Shown piece after piece: positions 31,301 to 42,537 of a DNA stretch of 64,000 nt. A program made the translations under genes and the position numbers. This DNA is from Siphonodentalium dalli. Its lineage: Eukaryota; Mollusca; Scaphopoda; Gadilida; Siphonodentaliidae. The notes under the pieces were generated by a model that was not told the origin of the DNA, searched no databases, and saw only the letters and a list, made by a program, of their open reading frames with translations. The stretch covers positions 5,387,512-5,451,511 of the forward strand of contig CP136064.1 in NCBI GenBank assembly GCA_032622095.1, read 5' to 3'. The stretch's first letter is position 1; each line of letters starts with the position of its first letter.

Positions 31301-34230
31301 AAATGTTCAGATAATAAGTTTAACCCTTTCCATACTAAAGCATCATTGATGAGTAGTTAACCCATAGGAAATGTTCACATAATAAGTTTAACCCTTTCCA
31401 TACTAAAGCATCATTGATGAGTAGTTATCCTTAAGGAAAAGTTCAGATAATAAGTTTAACCCTTTCTATACTAAAGCATCATTGATGAGTAGTTATCCCA
31501 TAGGAAATGTTCAGATAATAAGTTTAACCCTTTCTATACTAAAGAAATATTGATGAGTAGTTATCCTTAAGGAAATGTTCAGATAATACGGTTAACCCTT
31601 TTTATACTAAAGCATCATTGATGAGTAGTTATCCCATAGGAAATGTTCAGATAATAAGTTTAACCCTTTCTATACTAAAGCATCATTGATGAGTAGTTAT
31701 CCCATAGGAAATGTTCAGATAATAAGTTTAACCCTTTCTATACTGAAGCATCATTGATGAGTAGTTATCCCATAGGAAATGTTCAGATAATAAGTTTAAC
31801 CCTTTCTATACTAAAGCATCATTGATGAGTAGTTATCCCATAGGAAATGTTCAGATAATAAGTTTAACCCTTTCTATACTAAAGCATCATTGATGAGTAG
31901 TTATCCCATAGGAAATGTTCAGATAATAAGTTTAACCCATTCTATACTAAACATCATTGATGAGTAGTTATCCCATAGGAAATGTTCAGATAATAAGTTT
32001 AACCCTTTCTATACTAAAGCATCATTGATGAGTAGTTATCCCATAGGAAATGTTCAGGTAATAAGTTTAACCCTTTCTATACTAAAGTATCATTGATGAG
32101 TAGTTATCCTTAAGGAAATGTTCAGATAATTAGTTAACCCTTTCTACATTAAAGCACCATTGATGAGTAGTTATCCCATAGGAAATGTTCAGATAATAAG
32201 TTTAACCCTTTCCATACTAAAGCATCATTGATGAGTAGTTAACCCATAGGAAATGTTCACATAATAAGTTTAACCCTTTCCATACTAAAGCATCATTGAT
32301 GAGTAGTTATCCTTAAGGAAATGTTCAGATAATAAGTTTAACCCTTTCTATACTAAAGCATCATTGATGAGTAGTTATCCCATAGGAAATGTTCAGGTAA
32401 TAAGTTTAACCCTTTCTATACTAAAGTATCATTGATGAGTAGTTATCCTTAAGGAAATGTTCAGATAATTAGTTAACCCTTTCTACATTAAAGCACCATT
32501 GATGAGTAGTTATCCCATAGGAAATGTTCAGATAATAAGTTTAACCCTTTCCATACTAAAGCATCATTGATGAGTAGTTAACCCATAGGAAATGTTCACA
32601 TAATAAGTTTAACCCTTTCCATACTAAAGCATCATTGATGAGTAGTTATCCTTAAGGAAATGTTCAGATAATAAGTTTAACCCTTTCTATACTAAAGCAT
32701 CATTGATGAGTAGTTATCCCATAGGAAATGTTCAGATAATAAGTTTAACCCTTTCTATACTAAAGAAATATTGATGAGTAGTTATCCTTAAGGAAATGTT
32801 CAGATAATACGTTTAACCCTTTCTATACTAAAGCATCATTGATGAGTAGTTATCCCATAGGAAATGTTCAGATAATAAGTTTAACCCTTTCTATACTAAA
32901 GCATCATTGATGAGTAGTTATCCCATAGGAAATGTTCAGATAATAAGTTTAACCCTTTCTATACTGAAGCATCATTGATGAGTAGTTATCCCATAGGAAA
33001 TGTTCAGATAATAAGTTTAACCCTTTCTATACTAAAGCATCATTGATGAGTAGTTATCCCATAGGAAATGTTCAGATAATAAGTTTAACCCTTTCTATAC
33101 TAAAGCATCATTGATGAGTAGTTATCCTATAGGAAATGTTCAGATAATAAGTTTAACCCTTTCTATACTGAAGCATCATTGATGAGTAGTTATCCTTAAG
33201 GAAATATTGAGATAAAATGTTTAAACCTTTCTATACTAAAGCATCATTGATGAGTAGTTATCCCATAGTACATGTTCAGATAATAAGTTTAGCCCACTCA
33301 ATACTAAAGCATGATTCATAAGTAGTTATCCAATAGGAAATGTTCAGATAATAAGTTTAACCCTTTCTATACTAAAGCATTATTGATGGGTAGTTATCCC
33401 ATAGGAAATGTTCATATAATAATTTGAACCTTTTCAATACTAAAGCATCATTGATGAGTAGTTATCCTTTAGGAAATGTTCAGATAATAAGTTTAACCCT
33501 TTCTATACTAAAGCATCATTGATGAGTAGTTCCTTTAGGAAATGTTCAGATAATAAGTTTAACCCTTTCTATACTAAAGTATCATTGATGAGTAGTTATC
33601 CTTAAGGAAATGTTCAGATAATTAGTTAACCCTTTCTACATTAAAGCACCATTGATGAGTAGTTATCCCATAGGAAATGTTCAGATAATAAGTTTAACCC
33701 TTTCCATACTAAAGCATCATTGATGAGTAGTTAACCCATAGGAAATGTTCACATAATAAGTTTAACCCTTTCCATACTAAAGCATCATTGATGAGTAGTT
33801 ATCCTATAGGAAATGTTCAGATAATAAGTTTAACCCTTTCTATACTGAAGCATCATTGATGAGTAGTTATCCTTAAGGAAATATTGAGATAAAATGTTTA
33901 AACCTTTCTATACTAAAGCATCATTGATGAGTAGTTATCCCATAGTACATGTTCAGATAATAAGTTTAGCCCACTCAATACTAAAGCATGATTCATAAGT
34001 AGTTATCCAATAGGAAATGTTCACATAATAAGTTTAACCCTTTCTATACTAAAGCATTATTGATGGGTAGTTATCCCATAGGAAATGTTCATATAATAAT
34101 TTGAACCTTTTCAATACTAAAGCATCATTGATGAGTAGTTATCCTTTAGGAAATGTTCAGATAATAAGTTTAACCCTTTCTATACTAAAGCATCATTGAT
34201 GAGTAGTTCCTTTAGGAAATGTTCAGATAA
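25329..34230. repeat. Main 68-bp satellite array, about 130 units
   Basis: The consensus unit runs ttaaccctttctatactaaa, gcatcattgatgagtagtta, tcccataggaaatgttcaga, taataagt and is 68 bp. A 67-bp variant has ataattagttaaccc and tctacattaaagcacc. Other marked variants (agtcgttatccttaagg, taaagaaatattg, gggtagttaaccc) recur in fixed order, giving higher-order repeats of 2511 and 1968 bp. Each unit contains the TTAACCCTTTC terminus of family B5, so the satellite seems to come from a TTAA element end. It has no coding potential. Confidence 0.98.
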
Positions 34231-34545
34231 TAAGTTCAATAAAAGGTCAGCCGACCACAGTGTCCCCCGAAAATGTGGCAAGTCGATGCCGCTTTGTTAA
34301 AGAAATTTAAAAAAATGTTGAAGTCGAAAAGGGTTAATAACTCCGTCAAAAAATATTTTTCCCCTCATCTATATACATGTTGCACATATCTTCAATATAT
34401 GGGCAACAATATTCTGAAGTTTCAAATCTCTGGGATGAAATCTGTAGGAGGAGATGATTACACCATGAAGGTACTCAAAAGTGTGACGGACGGACGGACG
34501 AACGGACAGTGCGACAGACGGATGAACGGACGGACGGAGCCCATT
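34231..34545. repeat. Non-satellite spacer with GGAC tract, copy 1
   Basis: It starts caataaaaggtcagccgacc, includes gaagtttcaaatctctggga and ends in gacggacggacggacgaacg. It is almost identical to 35284-35595, and both are bordered by satellite on the left. The open frame across it is not conserved and is probably not coding. Confidence 0.85.
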
Positions 34546-35283
34546 TCTATATTAAAGCACCATTGATGAGTAGTTATCCCATAGGAAATGTTCAGATAAT
34601 AAGTTTAACCCTTTCCATACTAAAGCATCATTGATGAGTAGTTAACCCATAGGAAATGTTCAGATAATAAGTTTAACCCTTTCCATACTAAAGCATCATT
34701 GATGAGTAGTTATCCTTAAGGAAATGTTCAGATAATAAGTTTAACCCTTTCTATACTAAAGCATGATTCATGAGTAGTTATCCCATAGGAAATGTTCATA
34801 TAATAATTTGAACCCTTTCCATACTAAAGCATCATTGATGAGTAGTTATTCCATAGGAAATGTTCAGATAATAAGTTTAACCTTTTCAATACTAAAGCAT
34901 CATTGATGAGTAGTTATCCTTTAGGAAATGTTCAGATAATAAGTTTAACCCTTTCTATACTAAAGCATCATTGATGAGTAGTTATTCCATAGGAAATGTT
35001 CAGATAATAAGTTTAACCTTTTCAATACTAAAGCATCATTGATGAGTAGTTATCCTTTAGGAAATGTTCAGATAATAAGTTTAACCCTTTCTATACTAAA
35101 GCATCATTGATGAGTAGTTATTCCATAGGAAATGTTCATATAATAAGTTTAACCTTTTCAATACTAAAGCATCATTGATGAGTAGTTATCCTTTAGGAAA
35201 TGTTCAGATAATAAGTTTAACCCTTTCTATACTAAAGCATCATTGATGAGTAGTTCCTTTAGGAAATGTTCAGATAATAAGTT
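34546..35283. repeat. 68-bp satellite, distal block
   Basis: About eleven further units. They alternate a ttattccatagg and a ttatcctttagg type with a period of two units, unlike the main array. Confidence 0.95.
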
Positions 35284-35595
35284 CAATAAAAGGTCAGCTG
35301 ACCACAGTGTCCCCCAAAAATGTGGCAAGCCGATGCCGCTTTGTTAAAGAAATTAAAAAAAATGTTGAAGTCGAAAAGGGTTAATAACTCCGTCAAAAAA
35401 TATTTTTCCCCTCATCTATATACATGATGCACATCTTCAATATATGGGCAACAATATTCTGAAGTTTCAAATCTCTGGGATGAAATCTGTAGGAGGAGAT
35501 GATTACACCATGAAGGTACTCAAAAGTGTGACGGACGGACGAACGGACAGTGCGACAGACGGATGAACGGACGGACGGAGCCCATTTCTATAGTC
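35284..35595. repeat. Non-satellite spacer with GGAC tract, copy 2
   Basis: Near-copy of 34231-34545 with small deletions (one GGAC unit fewer). It marks the right end of the satellite domain. A duplicated tatagtcccccaaaaataaa follows at 35590-35630. Confidence 0.85.
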
Positions 35596-35718
35596 CCCCA
35601 AAAATAAATATTATAGTCCCCCAAAAATAAATTTTTCGGGGACAATAAATATCCATTTAGTATAAACATGGTTAAGATGAACAATAGGTTGCTGGCAAAG
35701 AAGCCCTGTGGTGCCAAA

Positions 35719-36029
35719 CAGGGACCAGCCTTGAGGGCGACTTGGAAGACAGGGACCAGCCTTGAGGGCGACTTGGAAGACAGGGACCAGCCTTGAGGGC
35801 GACTTGGAAGACAGGGACCAGCCTTGAGGGCGACTTGGAAGACAGGGACCAGCCTTGAGGGCGACTTGGAAGACAGGGACCAGCCTTGAGGGCGACTTGA
35901 GAGACAGGGACCAGCCTTGAGGGCGACTTGGAAGACAGGGACCAGCCTTGAGGGTGACTTGGAAGACAGGGACCAGCCTTGAGGGCGACTTGGAAGACAG
36001 GGACCAGCCTTGAGGGCGACTTGGAAGAA
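35719..36029. repeat. 31-bp minisatellite, locus 2
   Basis: About ten units of cagggaccagccttgagggc plus gacttggaaga. The unit is a variant of that at locus 1 (ccttga for ccatga, ggaaga for gggaga). It is followed by a B1 element inserted between array and core. Confidence 0.96.
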
Positions 36030-36032
36030 GAC

Positions 36033-36383
36033 TTAACCCTTTACCCAACAAACCGGCCAAAACAAGCTTCAACAGCCTAAAATATCTTCGGTCTGTCTCA
36101 ATAGAACCATACAAATATGGATATCATTGGAACCGGCTCCTTGACCACATTGTGATAGTTAAAGTTATGCCCTGTGCCAATGCATTCTCTTATATATGCA
36201 AGTCGACAATAGGTCGCCTCGCATATATAAGAGAATGCATTGGCCTTACATTCTTTAACAATTTTATAATTTTTAATGTGTTAAGCCAATGCATTCTCTT
36301 ATATATGCGAGGCGACCTATGGTCGACTCGCATATATAAGAGAATGCATTGGCACAGGGCCGTTCTGTTGGGTAAAGGGTTAA
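36033..36383 (+). mobile_element. TTAA element, family B1, copy 5
   Basis: TTAA at 36033 and 36380, termini TTAACCCTTTACCCAACA, and two H hairpins. The poly-T part of the inner spacer is shortened. It lies inside repeat complex E. Confidence 0.92.
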
Positions 36384-36700
36384 AAGGTGCCACTTCTCCC
36401 TATTTTTGACCCAGGGAGAAGTGACTTCTCTCTCATTTACCAGTGTGTATATGACAAACAGCATATTTAAAGTATATTTACTTATTATAACGGTGTAACT
36501 ACTCATTATAAATAGTTTTATAAATTGGCTTTTGCATTGTATAATTCTTATTGCATTATAGAGGGAGATGTTGGGGTGCAAATTTAATTTCAGACATTAT
36601 GAATTCTCCTTGATAAAAGTCCACTTCTCCCCGATAAGCAAATAGGGAGAAGTGACTTCTCTTGACACTTCTAGGCTGGTCCCTAGTTCCAAATTTAAAC
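36384..36700. repeat. Core of repeat complex E, copy 2
   Basis: Matches the interrupted core at 16480-17385 but without the SINE and TA MITE, so it serves as the empty-site version of both insertions. It ends at ctaggctggtccctag, a single 58-bp-like unit instead of the long array. Confidence 0.8.
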
Positions 36701-36825
36701 ATGCACAGTTGGGAATCCAAATTTAAAGTAAACAAATGAGAAAAACTCTAAAAGGGAAAATCCATATATTTTATTTTGTGTTTGTTTTTTAAATATTTTC
36801 CTTAGCACACTGAACATCTTCAACC

Positions 36826-36975
36826 GAGGAAAACCAGCGGGACAACCCACCTAAAACCAGCGGGACAACCCACCCAAAACCAGCGGGACAACCCACCTAA
36901 AACCAGCGGGACAACCCACCTAAAACCAGCGGGACAACCCACCTAAAACCAGCGGGACAACCCACCTAAAAGGTT
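36826..36975. repeat. 23-bp tandem repeat
   Basis: About six nearly identical copies of aaaccagcgggacaacccac plus cta. Confidence 0.95.
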
Positions 36976-36992
36976 ATGCAAACACTCACTGG

Positions 36993-37080
36993 TAACCCTA
37001 TCTATACTAAATGGATTCTCCTACCCAGTTATAAAAGTATGGTCTATTATTCATTTGGAGGGGTGTTCGGTTAATAAATA
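36993..37080. mobile_element. Fragment of TTAACCCTTT-type element
   Basis: It begins taaccctatctatactaaat and has ggagg(g)gtgttcggttaata. It matches parts of B5 and B6 elements at 9.6-10.2 kb in inverted order. Confidence 0.5.
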
Positions 37081-37219
37081 GAGGATATCTAGTGTTTTTG
37101 AGTGGATACCGAAAAATATGTCATGAGTGAGCGAGACAAATGTTTATTTTCGCGAGCGGCTTGTCTCGGTCACGAATGACATATTTTTCAGTATGCACTC
37201 AAAAAACACTAGATATTCT
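37081..37219. mobile_element. Fold-back element, about 140 bp
   Basis: Inverted arms of about 60 bp (atatctagtgtttttgagtg against cactcaaaaaacactagata, then gaaaaatatgtcat) meet at a centre with tttattttcgcg. No clear target duplication. The region 37220-37700 after it shows only C and T runs. Confidence 0.75.
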
Positions 37220-37704
37220 TTTTATTATACGCATTTCCAAAGAAATTCACCATTTACGACGTTAAATGATCTCACAATCGTCTTCAATCGATGCATCATT
37301 TTTGAAGCCATCAGCTGATCGCTGCCTGTTCACGCAATGCTACTTCACCATCCGCAGAATATAAAAATATAGTTCCCGTATTCTTCCCTTAACCCCCCCC
37401 CCCCATAAATATGTCGAATTTCAACATAAAATAGATTTTTTATTATAAATGTATTATCAGGGAATATAATATAAATTAGAATATCACAATGGGTTCTTTC
37501 ACTTTGTCCTTCTTCAACAGTACAAACCGGAAACAGTATTGGTACACGCAAGTGAATCGGTCGCACGCGCGAGCTAGTGTGAAAGTATATTATTCTATAT
37601 CCCCTTCTGGGTGATATCGATGTTTATCTAAACGCGTTTTTTTCTATAATTCACTGTTGAGCGTATAATAAAAGCAGACGACAGACAGAAAAAAGATAAT
37701 ACAA

Positions 37705-37827
37705 GAGCAGAATGATTTATATTCATTGGTGGGAAATGTTCACATAATAAGTTTAACAAATAACATATTATCTGAACATTTCGTAAGGGAACAACACATC
37801 AATGACTATTTAGTATAGACAAGGTTA
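37705..37827. mobile_element. B5-type fragment, satellite relative
   Basis: It contains ggaaatgttcacataataag and its inverted partner cttattatct-like gaacatttcgtaaggg, then the inverted satellite end tttagtatagacaaggttaa. Single-copy relatives of the satellite unit in inverted pairs support a MITE origin for the satellite. Confidence 0.6.
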
Positions 37828-38019
37828 AATCGGTGTGATAATATCTGATTTTTCCATGTTACATTATTTAGATAGTAAATCAATATCTATAATTAACATA
37901 GCATTTTATCAATGATAAAACAAAATTATATTGCGAAACAATTCACACAAAAGGTAACTTGAATCGTTGATCTGGGAAAGTCTGTCAGTTACATTCAGAG
38001 GTCAGTGGTTTTTACATGT

Positions 38020-38563
38020 AATGCATCTACATCTACTTGGTACTCCATCGCCCTCAATGTGCTGAGGATTATGTGGAGGCGCATGAGATTTAAAAACATA
38101 AAAGCATATTTTTTTGGTTATTTTGATAATTTATTAAGATATACTGGAGCTTCATACTATTTAGAAGCTGTTTGTTTGTTTACAGGTGGGAACATGTGTT
38201 TTGTGAGTTCGGATTTGAAACTGTCCGTGTTGTGGCAGTTTAAGAATATGTCACGGGGGAGTTTGTTCCAATTTATGATTGTGCGTGGAAAAAAAAAGAG
38301 CTTCGAGATAGTTTCTGTCAGCTTTAGCAGTACGGAGGAACTTGTGGCCCCTAGTAGGCACAAATGGTAGGGAGATGTCTACATCTTGATGGCGGATTTT
38401 GTATAGCATGACTAGAGAGGAGAATATTCTTCTTTGTTGGAGGGTTTGCCAATTCAGTGTGTGGAGCAGATCAGTTATGCTGTCTCTGTCGTCGCTACCA
38501 TAGTTGTATCTATTTAGAGTGTAGCGTGCAGCCCGTCTCTGTACAATTTCTAATGGAGTGATT
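38020..38563 (-). pseudogene. LINE ORF2 3' fragment (CR1/L2-like)
   Basis: Minus-strand translation from about 38560 gives PLEIVQRRAARYTLNRY, then SITDLLHTLNWQTLQQRR and VMLYKI, the canonical segment following the reverse transcriptase in CR1/L2/Jockey-type LINEs. The homology then continues in another frame as FFFPRTIINWNKLP and TDSFKSEL (38157-38287). The frame change falls on a nine-base A/T run at 38289-38297, so one homopolymer indel explains it. Upstream of 38563 the match stops abruptly, consistent with 5' truncation. The 3' part (38020-38150) holds tagatgtagatgcattacat, typical of a LINE 3' end. The fragment is dead. A sequencing error at the run would make it open but still truncated. 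Confidence 0.88.
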
Positions 38564-38702
38564 TAGAGATGAAACTAGAGGTGTGACTATCCCAATGGGA
38601 CTAAAAATAATAAGCGCATAATCTGAACAAGATCATTGCTAGGACAAGAAATACAACCGTGGTAATTCCAACCAAGGGCCATAACTCTGGTAAAAATTGG
38701 CA

Positions 38703-38842
38703 GGGACGATACTTACTTTGCTCTGAGAGCCAGCTGCCGGTCGTTCGGACACACCCATTTATCCATGTTACCGGGACGATACTTACTTTGCTCTGAGAGC
38801 CAGCTGCCGGTCGTTCGGACACACCCATTTATCCATATTGCT
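38703..38842. repeat. 70-bp direct duplication
   Basis: gggacgatacttactttgct through acacccatttatccat occurs twice, 70 bp apart and nearly identical. It is a recent local tandem duplication of unrecognised sequence. Confidence 0.93.
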
Positions 38843-39077
38843 CGCCGTTCCAAATTCTCCCATTTGAGAGTTTTATTTACATCTTGTCATCACTCAGACA
38901 ATCATTATCATTCTACAGTGAGAATTACTAGCGCTCATCTGAAAGAAGAAATACAATAAATTAATCATCAACTTTCAATTTAAGGAATACTGTAAGTTTA
39001 TTGTTTATCGGTGGGCCTACCTCCCACAAAAATCACCCGAATTACCATTTTCAAAACTTAACAGGTCTGGTTGTCAC

Positions 39078-39402
39078 TTAATCCTTTCAGGACGGGAGCT
39101 GCACTGGTGCAGCATTAAAGATCCTGTGCCAGTGCATTCTCTTATATATGCGAGTCCCCCAGGGAACCTCAGATATATAAGAGAATGCACTGGGTTACAA
39201 TTTCAAGATAGATATTGTTCGGCCAATGAATTCTCTTATATATGCGAGGCTCCCTATGGAAGCGATGATACGAGAACGATATGATTCATATTCATTGGAG
39301 GGAAATGATGAGATAATAAGTTTATCCTTGTTAAACTTATTATTAACTGAACATTTCCTATGGGAACTACTCATCAATGAGTATTTAGTATAGAAAGGGG
39401 TC
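39078..39402. mobile_element. Composite B4/B5 TTAA element
   Basis: It starts TTAATCCTTTCAGGACGGGA (B4), passes through a degraded H hairpin, then an inverted pair of satellite-like ends (gataataagttta / taaacttattatt), and ends atttagtatagaaagggg. This is a junction between two element types. Confidence 0.6.
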
Positions 39403-39888
39403 AATTGCTTATTACACTTTTAGTACACACTTATTGCTATCTTTCGGTTTATTACATGACTTCAGTCTGTGTGGTAATTTCACCCAAATGCACTTGAGCT
39501 ATACCGATAGCATTTGTGACATGCAAACTCGTATTATGTTGAATAGATGTCTAATTAACATGGAAACCGAACAGAAACAATTATTTGATAAAGAATATCG
39601 AATGCTGGTGTGTTATAAGCATTCATGTGAAGGAGGTGAGATTGATCGCACTCTTTTGTTATAACGCATAATGTTACATCTCGATCCTGACGGTTATTAT
39701 CGTAACAATGTACCGCAACAAACTTCTGAAATAACGTTTACCAAATTCACACTCTGTACAGTTCTGTCTCATTCAGATGTACGTTCTCTGAGAATCTTAC
39801 ATTAAAATAATGACCAGTTTTATATAGCGATTGACCAATTATTTGCTATAACATGCTTTTAAACATTATACAGTTATCGCCCGCGATT
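39403..39888. other. No recognisable feature
   Basis: A 76-codon open frame at 39434-39664 has no motif that I recognise. It could be chance. No repeats are seen. Confidence 0.4.
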
Positions 39889-40002
39889 GAGTGAGACACG
39901 GGGATTTGTCGCCTGCTCGAGACCTGGAATGTCACCCGAGGGCCGCCAGGCCCGAGGGTGACATTCCAGGTCGAGAGCGGCGACAAATCCCCGTGTCTCA
40001 CG
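39889..40002. mobile_element. GC-rich fold-back element
   Basis: Arms of about 50 bp (gtgagacacggggatttgtc against its reverse complement, then tggaatgtcacc) pivot on ggccgccaggcc. It stands out from AT-rich flanks by base composition. No second copy is seen. Confidence 0.8.
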
Positions 40003-41090
40003 AAAACAAGGGTGATATCTGTTTTGTTATCTGACAAAGGAGTACACACGAACCTCCTTAATAGCAGCCATAAATGCGCGCATATATTCTTTAATCCAGT
40101 TCGAAAAGTTAATTTTATGTTGGAATCATCGCTATTTAGAAAATAAAACATTCATAATCTGGATCAATTAACAGACCCGTCATTTGCGCAGATATTCTCC
40201 GGTCAGTTTGCTGGTTGCATTGTGGAAATCGGTTCACGGAAAGAGGAGTAATGCAATTTCGAAGTTGAGTAGCCATGCAGCGAAATTTATACGGTTTCGT
40301 TTCAAATGAGCGTGAAGACGCTGGCAGACGTGTTAATTTCCAGAATGCTAAAATGTGGAACTAACACGTTGTAGTAGTGCAAAAAGAAATTGACATCTGT
40401 CACAGATCGTTACGCAACATACGGGTATTCTCTGAAGTCTGAGGAATGTATTGAAGAAAAAAAATAATCAATTGATAAACAGCAAAGAGTGGCTATTTGA
40501 TCTAGTACATAAACGTAGTTGTAACGTATGTTCATAGTATGTGCAATTGTCTGAAGCATACCAATTGCATAATAAGGTTTATCTATTTGTCCCACGGTCT
40601 TTATTATTGATATAAAAAGGTTCAATATGAATATTACACTTTATAACAGATATGTGTCTGTGATAACACCATTTATACATAGCGTGCTTTAATTGCAAAT
40701 AAAACACACAATTATGCAAATTAGCAAACACCACAGTTCGCGATTGTTATGAAACAGTGGGGTTTATAAAAACAGTGTTTTTCGAAATTATCAGAGAATC
40801 TCTGCGCGGTGAGTTCTTCGTAGTTCTATGTTTACTGGTAACAGCTGAGCGGTCAATAACTGAGGCAATGTTACCCTCGAGAGTAATATGGTGATTTACG
40901 GCCCGCCATGTGACACACTCTCAGCCAATCAGAAGAGAGGAAAATGGGATGAAATGGGATGAAGGATAACAATATAAAATATTACCCCAATCATTTGTAC
41001 AAGCCAACCAATGAACCGGCTGCAGCCATTGCAGGCGCTGCTCTAGTTTGATCAGAACATGCTCCGAAACTCATCAGTATGACAAGCTGA
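40003..41090. other. No recognisable feature
   Basis: About 1.1 kb of apparently unique, AT-rich DNA. I see no coding domain, RNA gene or repeat structure. Confidence 0.5.
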
Positions 41091-41099
41091 CTGGTGCTC

Positions 41100-41335
41100 A
41101 TTTAACGCAAGAGTGATGCGAAGCCGACACAGTACGAGTGACCTTGCTCAAGGGTCATAACTTGGCACGGGATTTGAAACAGTGAGCAATCCGATAATTG
41201 CACGTCGCTCAAAGCGGGCCAAGCCACTGCTGTGTGACGACTCACAATAGACCAGTGATGCACTGCGAACCCATATCGTTGTGTTTACAGCGAATACAAG
41301 TCCGACACGCTAACCTCTGGACCATGGAGCTGCAC
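41100..41335 (-). mobile_element. Degraded tRNA-derived SINE
   Basis: On the minus strand, tccagaggttagcgtgtcgg (A-box region, 41305-41326) is followed about 45 bases later by gggttcgcagtgca (B-box region, 41259-41272). This is the spacing of a tRNA-like promoter. It is diverged from tRNA consensus in the B box, and I see no target duplication, so it is an old copy or chance. Confidence 0.5.
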
Positions 41336-41394
41336 TTTACAATTATAAGTGTTCATGTCCTGATCGTGGTGCATAAAACAATCATTATGCCGAG

Positions 41395-41635
41395 TACAAT
41401 TCATGTTTACTATCAGGTGAGTTAGCAAAAATGACAAATATTTTGTGAGAAGAGACACTATTTGCCCACCAAGAAGTTTACAAGTTAACAAATTACATAA
41501 CAACTTTGTCTAGACGTACTGATTTTATCCATCAATGTTAATGATCTCAGAGCGTGTATTCTGAAAACATAACAAGAAATCAATACGCCAGTGTAAGGTT
41601 TTCGAACCTTGTTAGGAACTACATCACTTCAGCAG
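41395..41635. repeat. Direct duplication of about 240 bp, left copy
   Basis: Matches 42255-42490 (tttgtctagacgtactgatt, atgatctcagagcgtgtatt, ataacaagaaatcaata), displaced by about 861 bp, with around 10 to 15 percent difference by eye. Confidence 0.85.
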
Positions 41636-42254
41636 TGTGGGATTGATCAACATTATTGGTTGCTTAACAAAGGACTAACAAAGTACATGTACTCTCTCTC
41701 TTAAATTGTTAATAACTCAGTTAAACAGTCTGGCAGACACAAGAGATTTGATCCTGAGAAAAACAAAAGCCATGTATTTTAATTGTTCCCCGAAAATTGG
41801 ACTATTATAATCAGCATATCCATCCATGCATGCATCCATCCGCTTGATAACTTCAGCAAGATTCAACGAAATTTCTTGATATTAGGTACGCGGTTCACAA
41901 TTAAGAAGATGCAGGCCAAGTTCGATTTTGGTCACAGTATCAACTGAGTTATGCCCCTTTTTCAACTAAAATATTGCTGTCTTCAGGTTGTCCACAATTG
42001 GTAACTTGAGCAAAATGATGTTGATGTTGTTGACCCATTAGTCAACTCGATTATGCATTTTATCTTTTGCAAATATTATGGGATATGGAAACTTAAGAGG
42101 ACTGCCTCAGAGCACAGTATACAGTATAATCAACACAGCCCAATGCTTATTATACGGTCCTTAAGAGCACCTTAGAGCACCGTATATTATAATTTTCAGA
42201 CGTCCTCTTGAGAATCTTACATAATAGGTGCGGATCATAGACCATAAATCATGA
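41636..42254. other. Sequence between the two duplicate copies
   Basis: AT-rich with no gene seen. A local repeat of agagcac near 42108, 42164 and 42176 flanks gtatatta-like motifs. Confidence 0.4.
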
Positions 42255-42490
42255 GTTCAATCTGAGCTTACTATCAAGTGAATTAATAAAAATGCTAAAT
42301 ATTTCGTGAGATGAGACATTATTTGTCCACTAGGAACTTTACAATTTACAAATTACATAACAATTTTGTCTAGACGTACTGATTTTATGCGTCAATGTTA
42401 ATGATCTCAGAGCGTGTATTCTGAAAACATAACAAGAAATCAATATGCCAGTGTAAGGTTTACAAACTTCGTTAGGACGACATCACTTCC
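42255..42490. repeat. Direct duplication of about 240 bp, right copy
   Basis: Partner of 41395-41635. Confidence 0.85.
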
Positions 42491-42537
42491 GTAAAGGCCT
42501 AACAAAAATATCCCTGTTCATATTAACAGGAGAAATT

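Noticed and set aside
25329-34230. Regularly spaced 68-bp repeats resembling a CRISPR array
   Set aside because: Whole units repeat without unique spacers, the context is eukaryotic, and no cas genes are present. It is a satellite.
34273-34566. Plus-strand frame of 97 codons in the satellite spacer
   Set aside because: The duplicate spacer at 35284 breaks the frame by small deletions, and the C-terminal part is a GGAC repeat.
35611-36114. Minus-strand frame of 167 codons
   Set aside because: Same 31-bp minisatellite effect at a second locus, extended into flanking non-coding repeat.
38005-38370. Plus-strand frame of 121 codons
   Set aside because: It is antisense to the LINE ORF2 fragment, whose minus-strand motifs are unmistakable.
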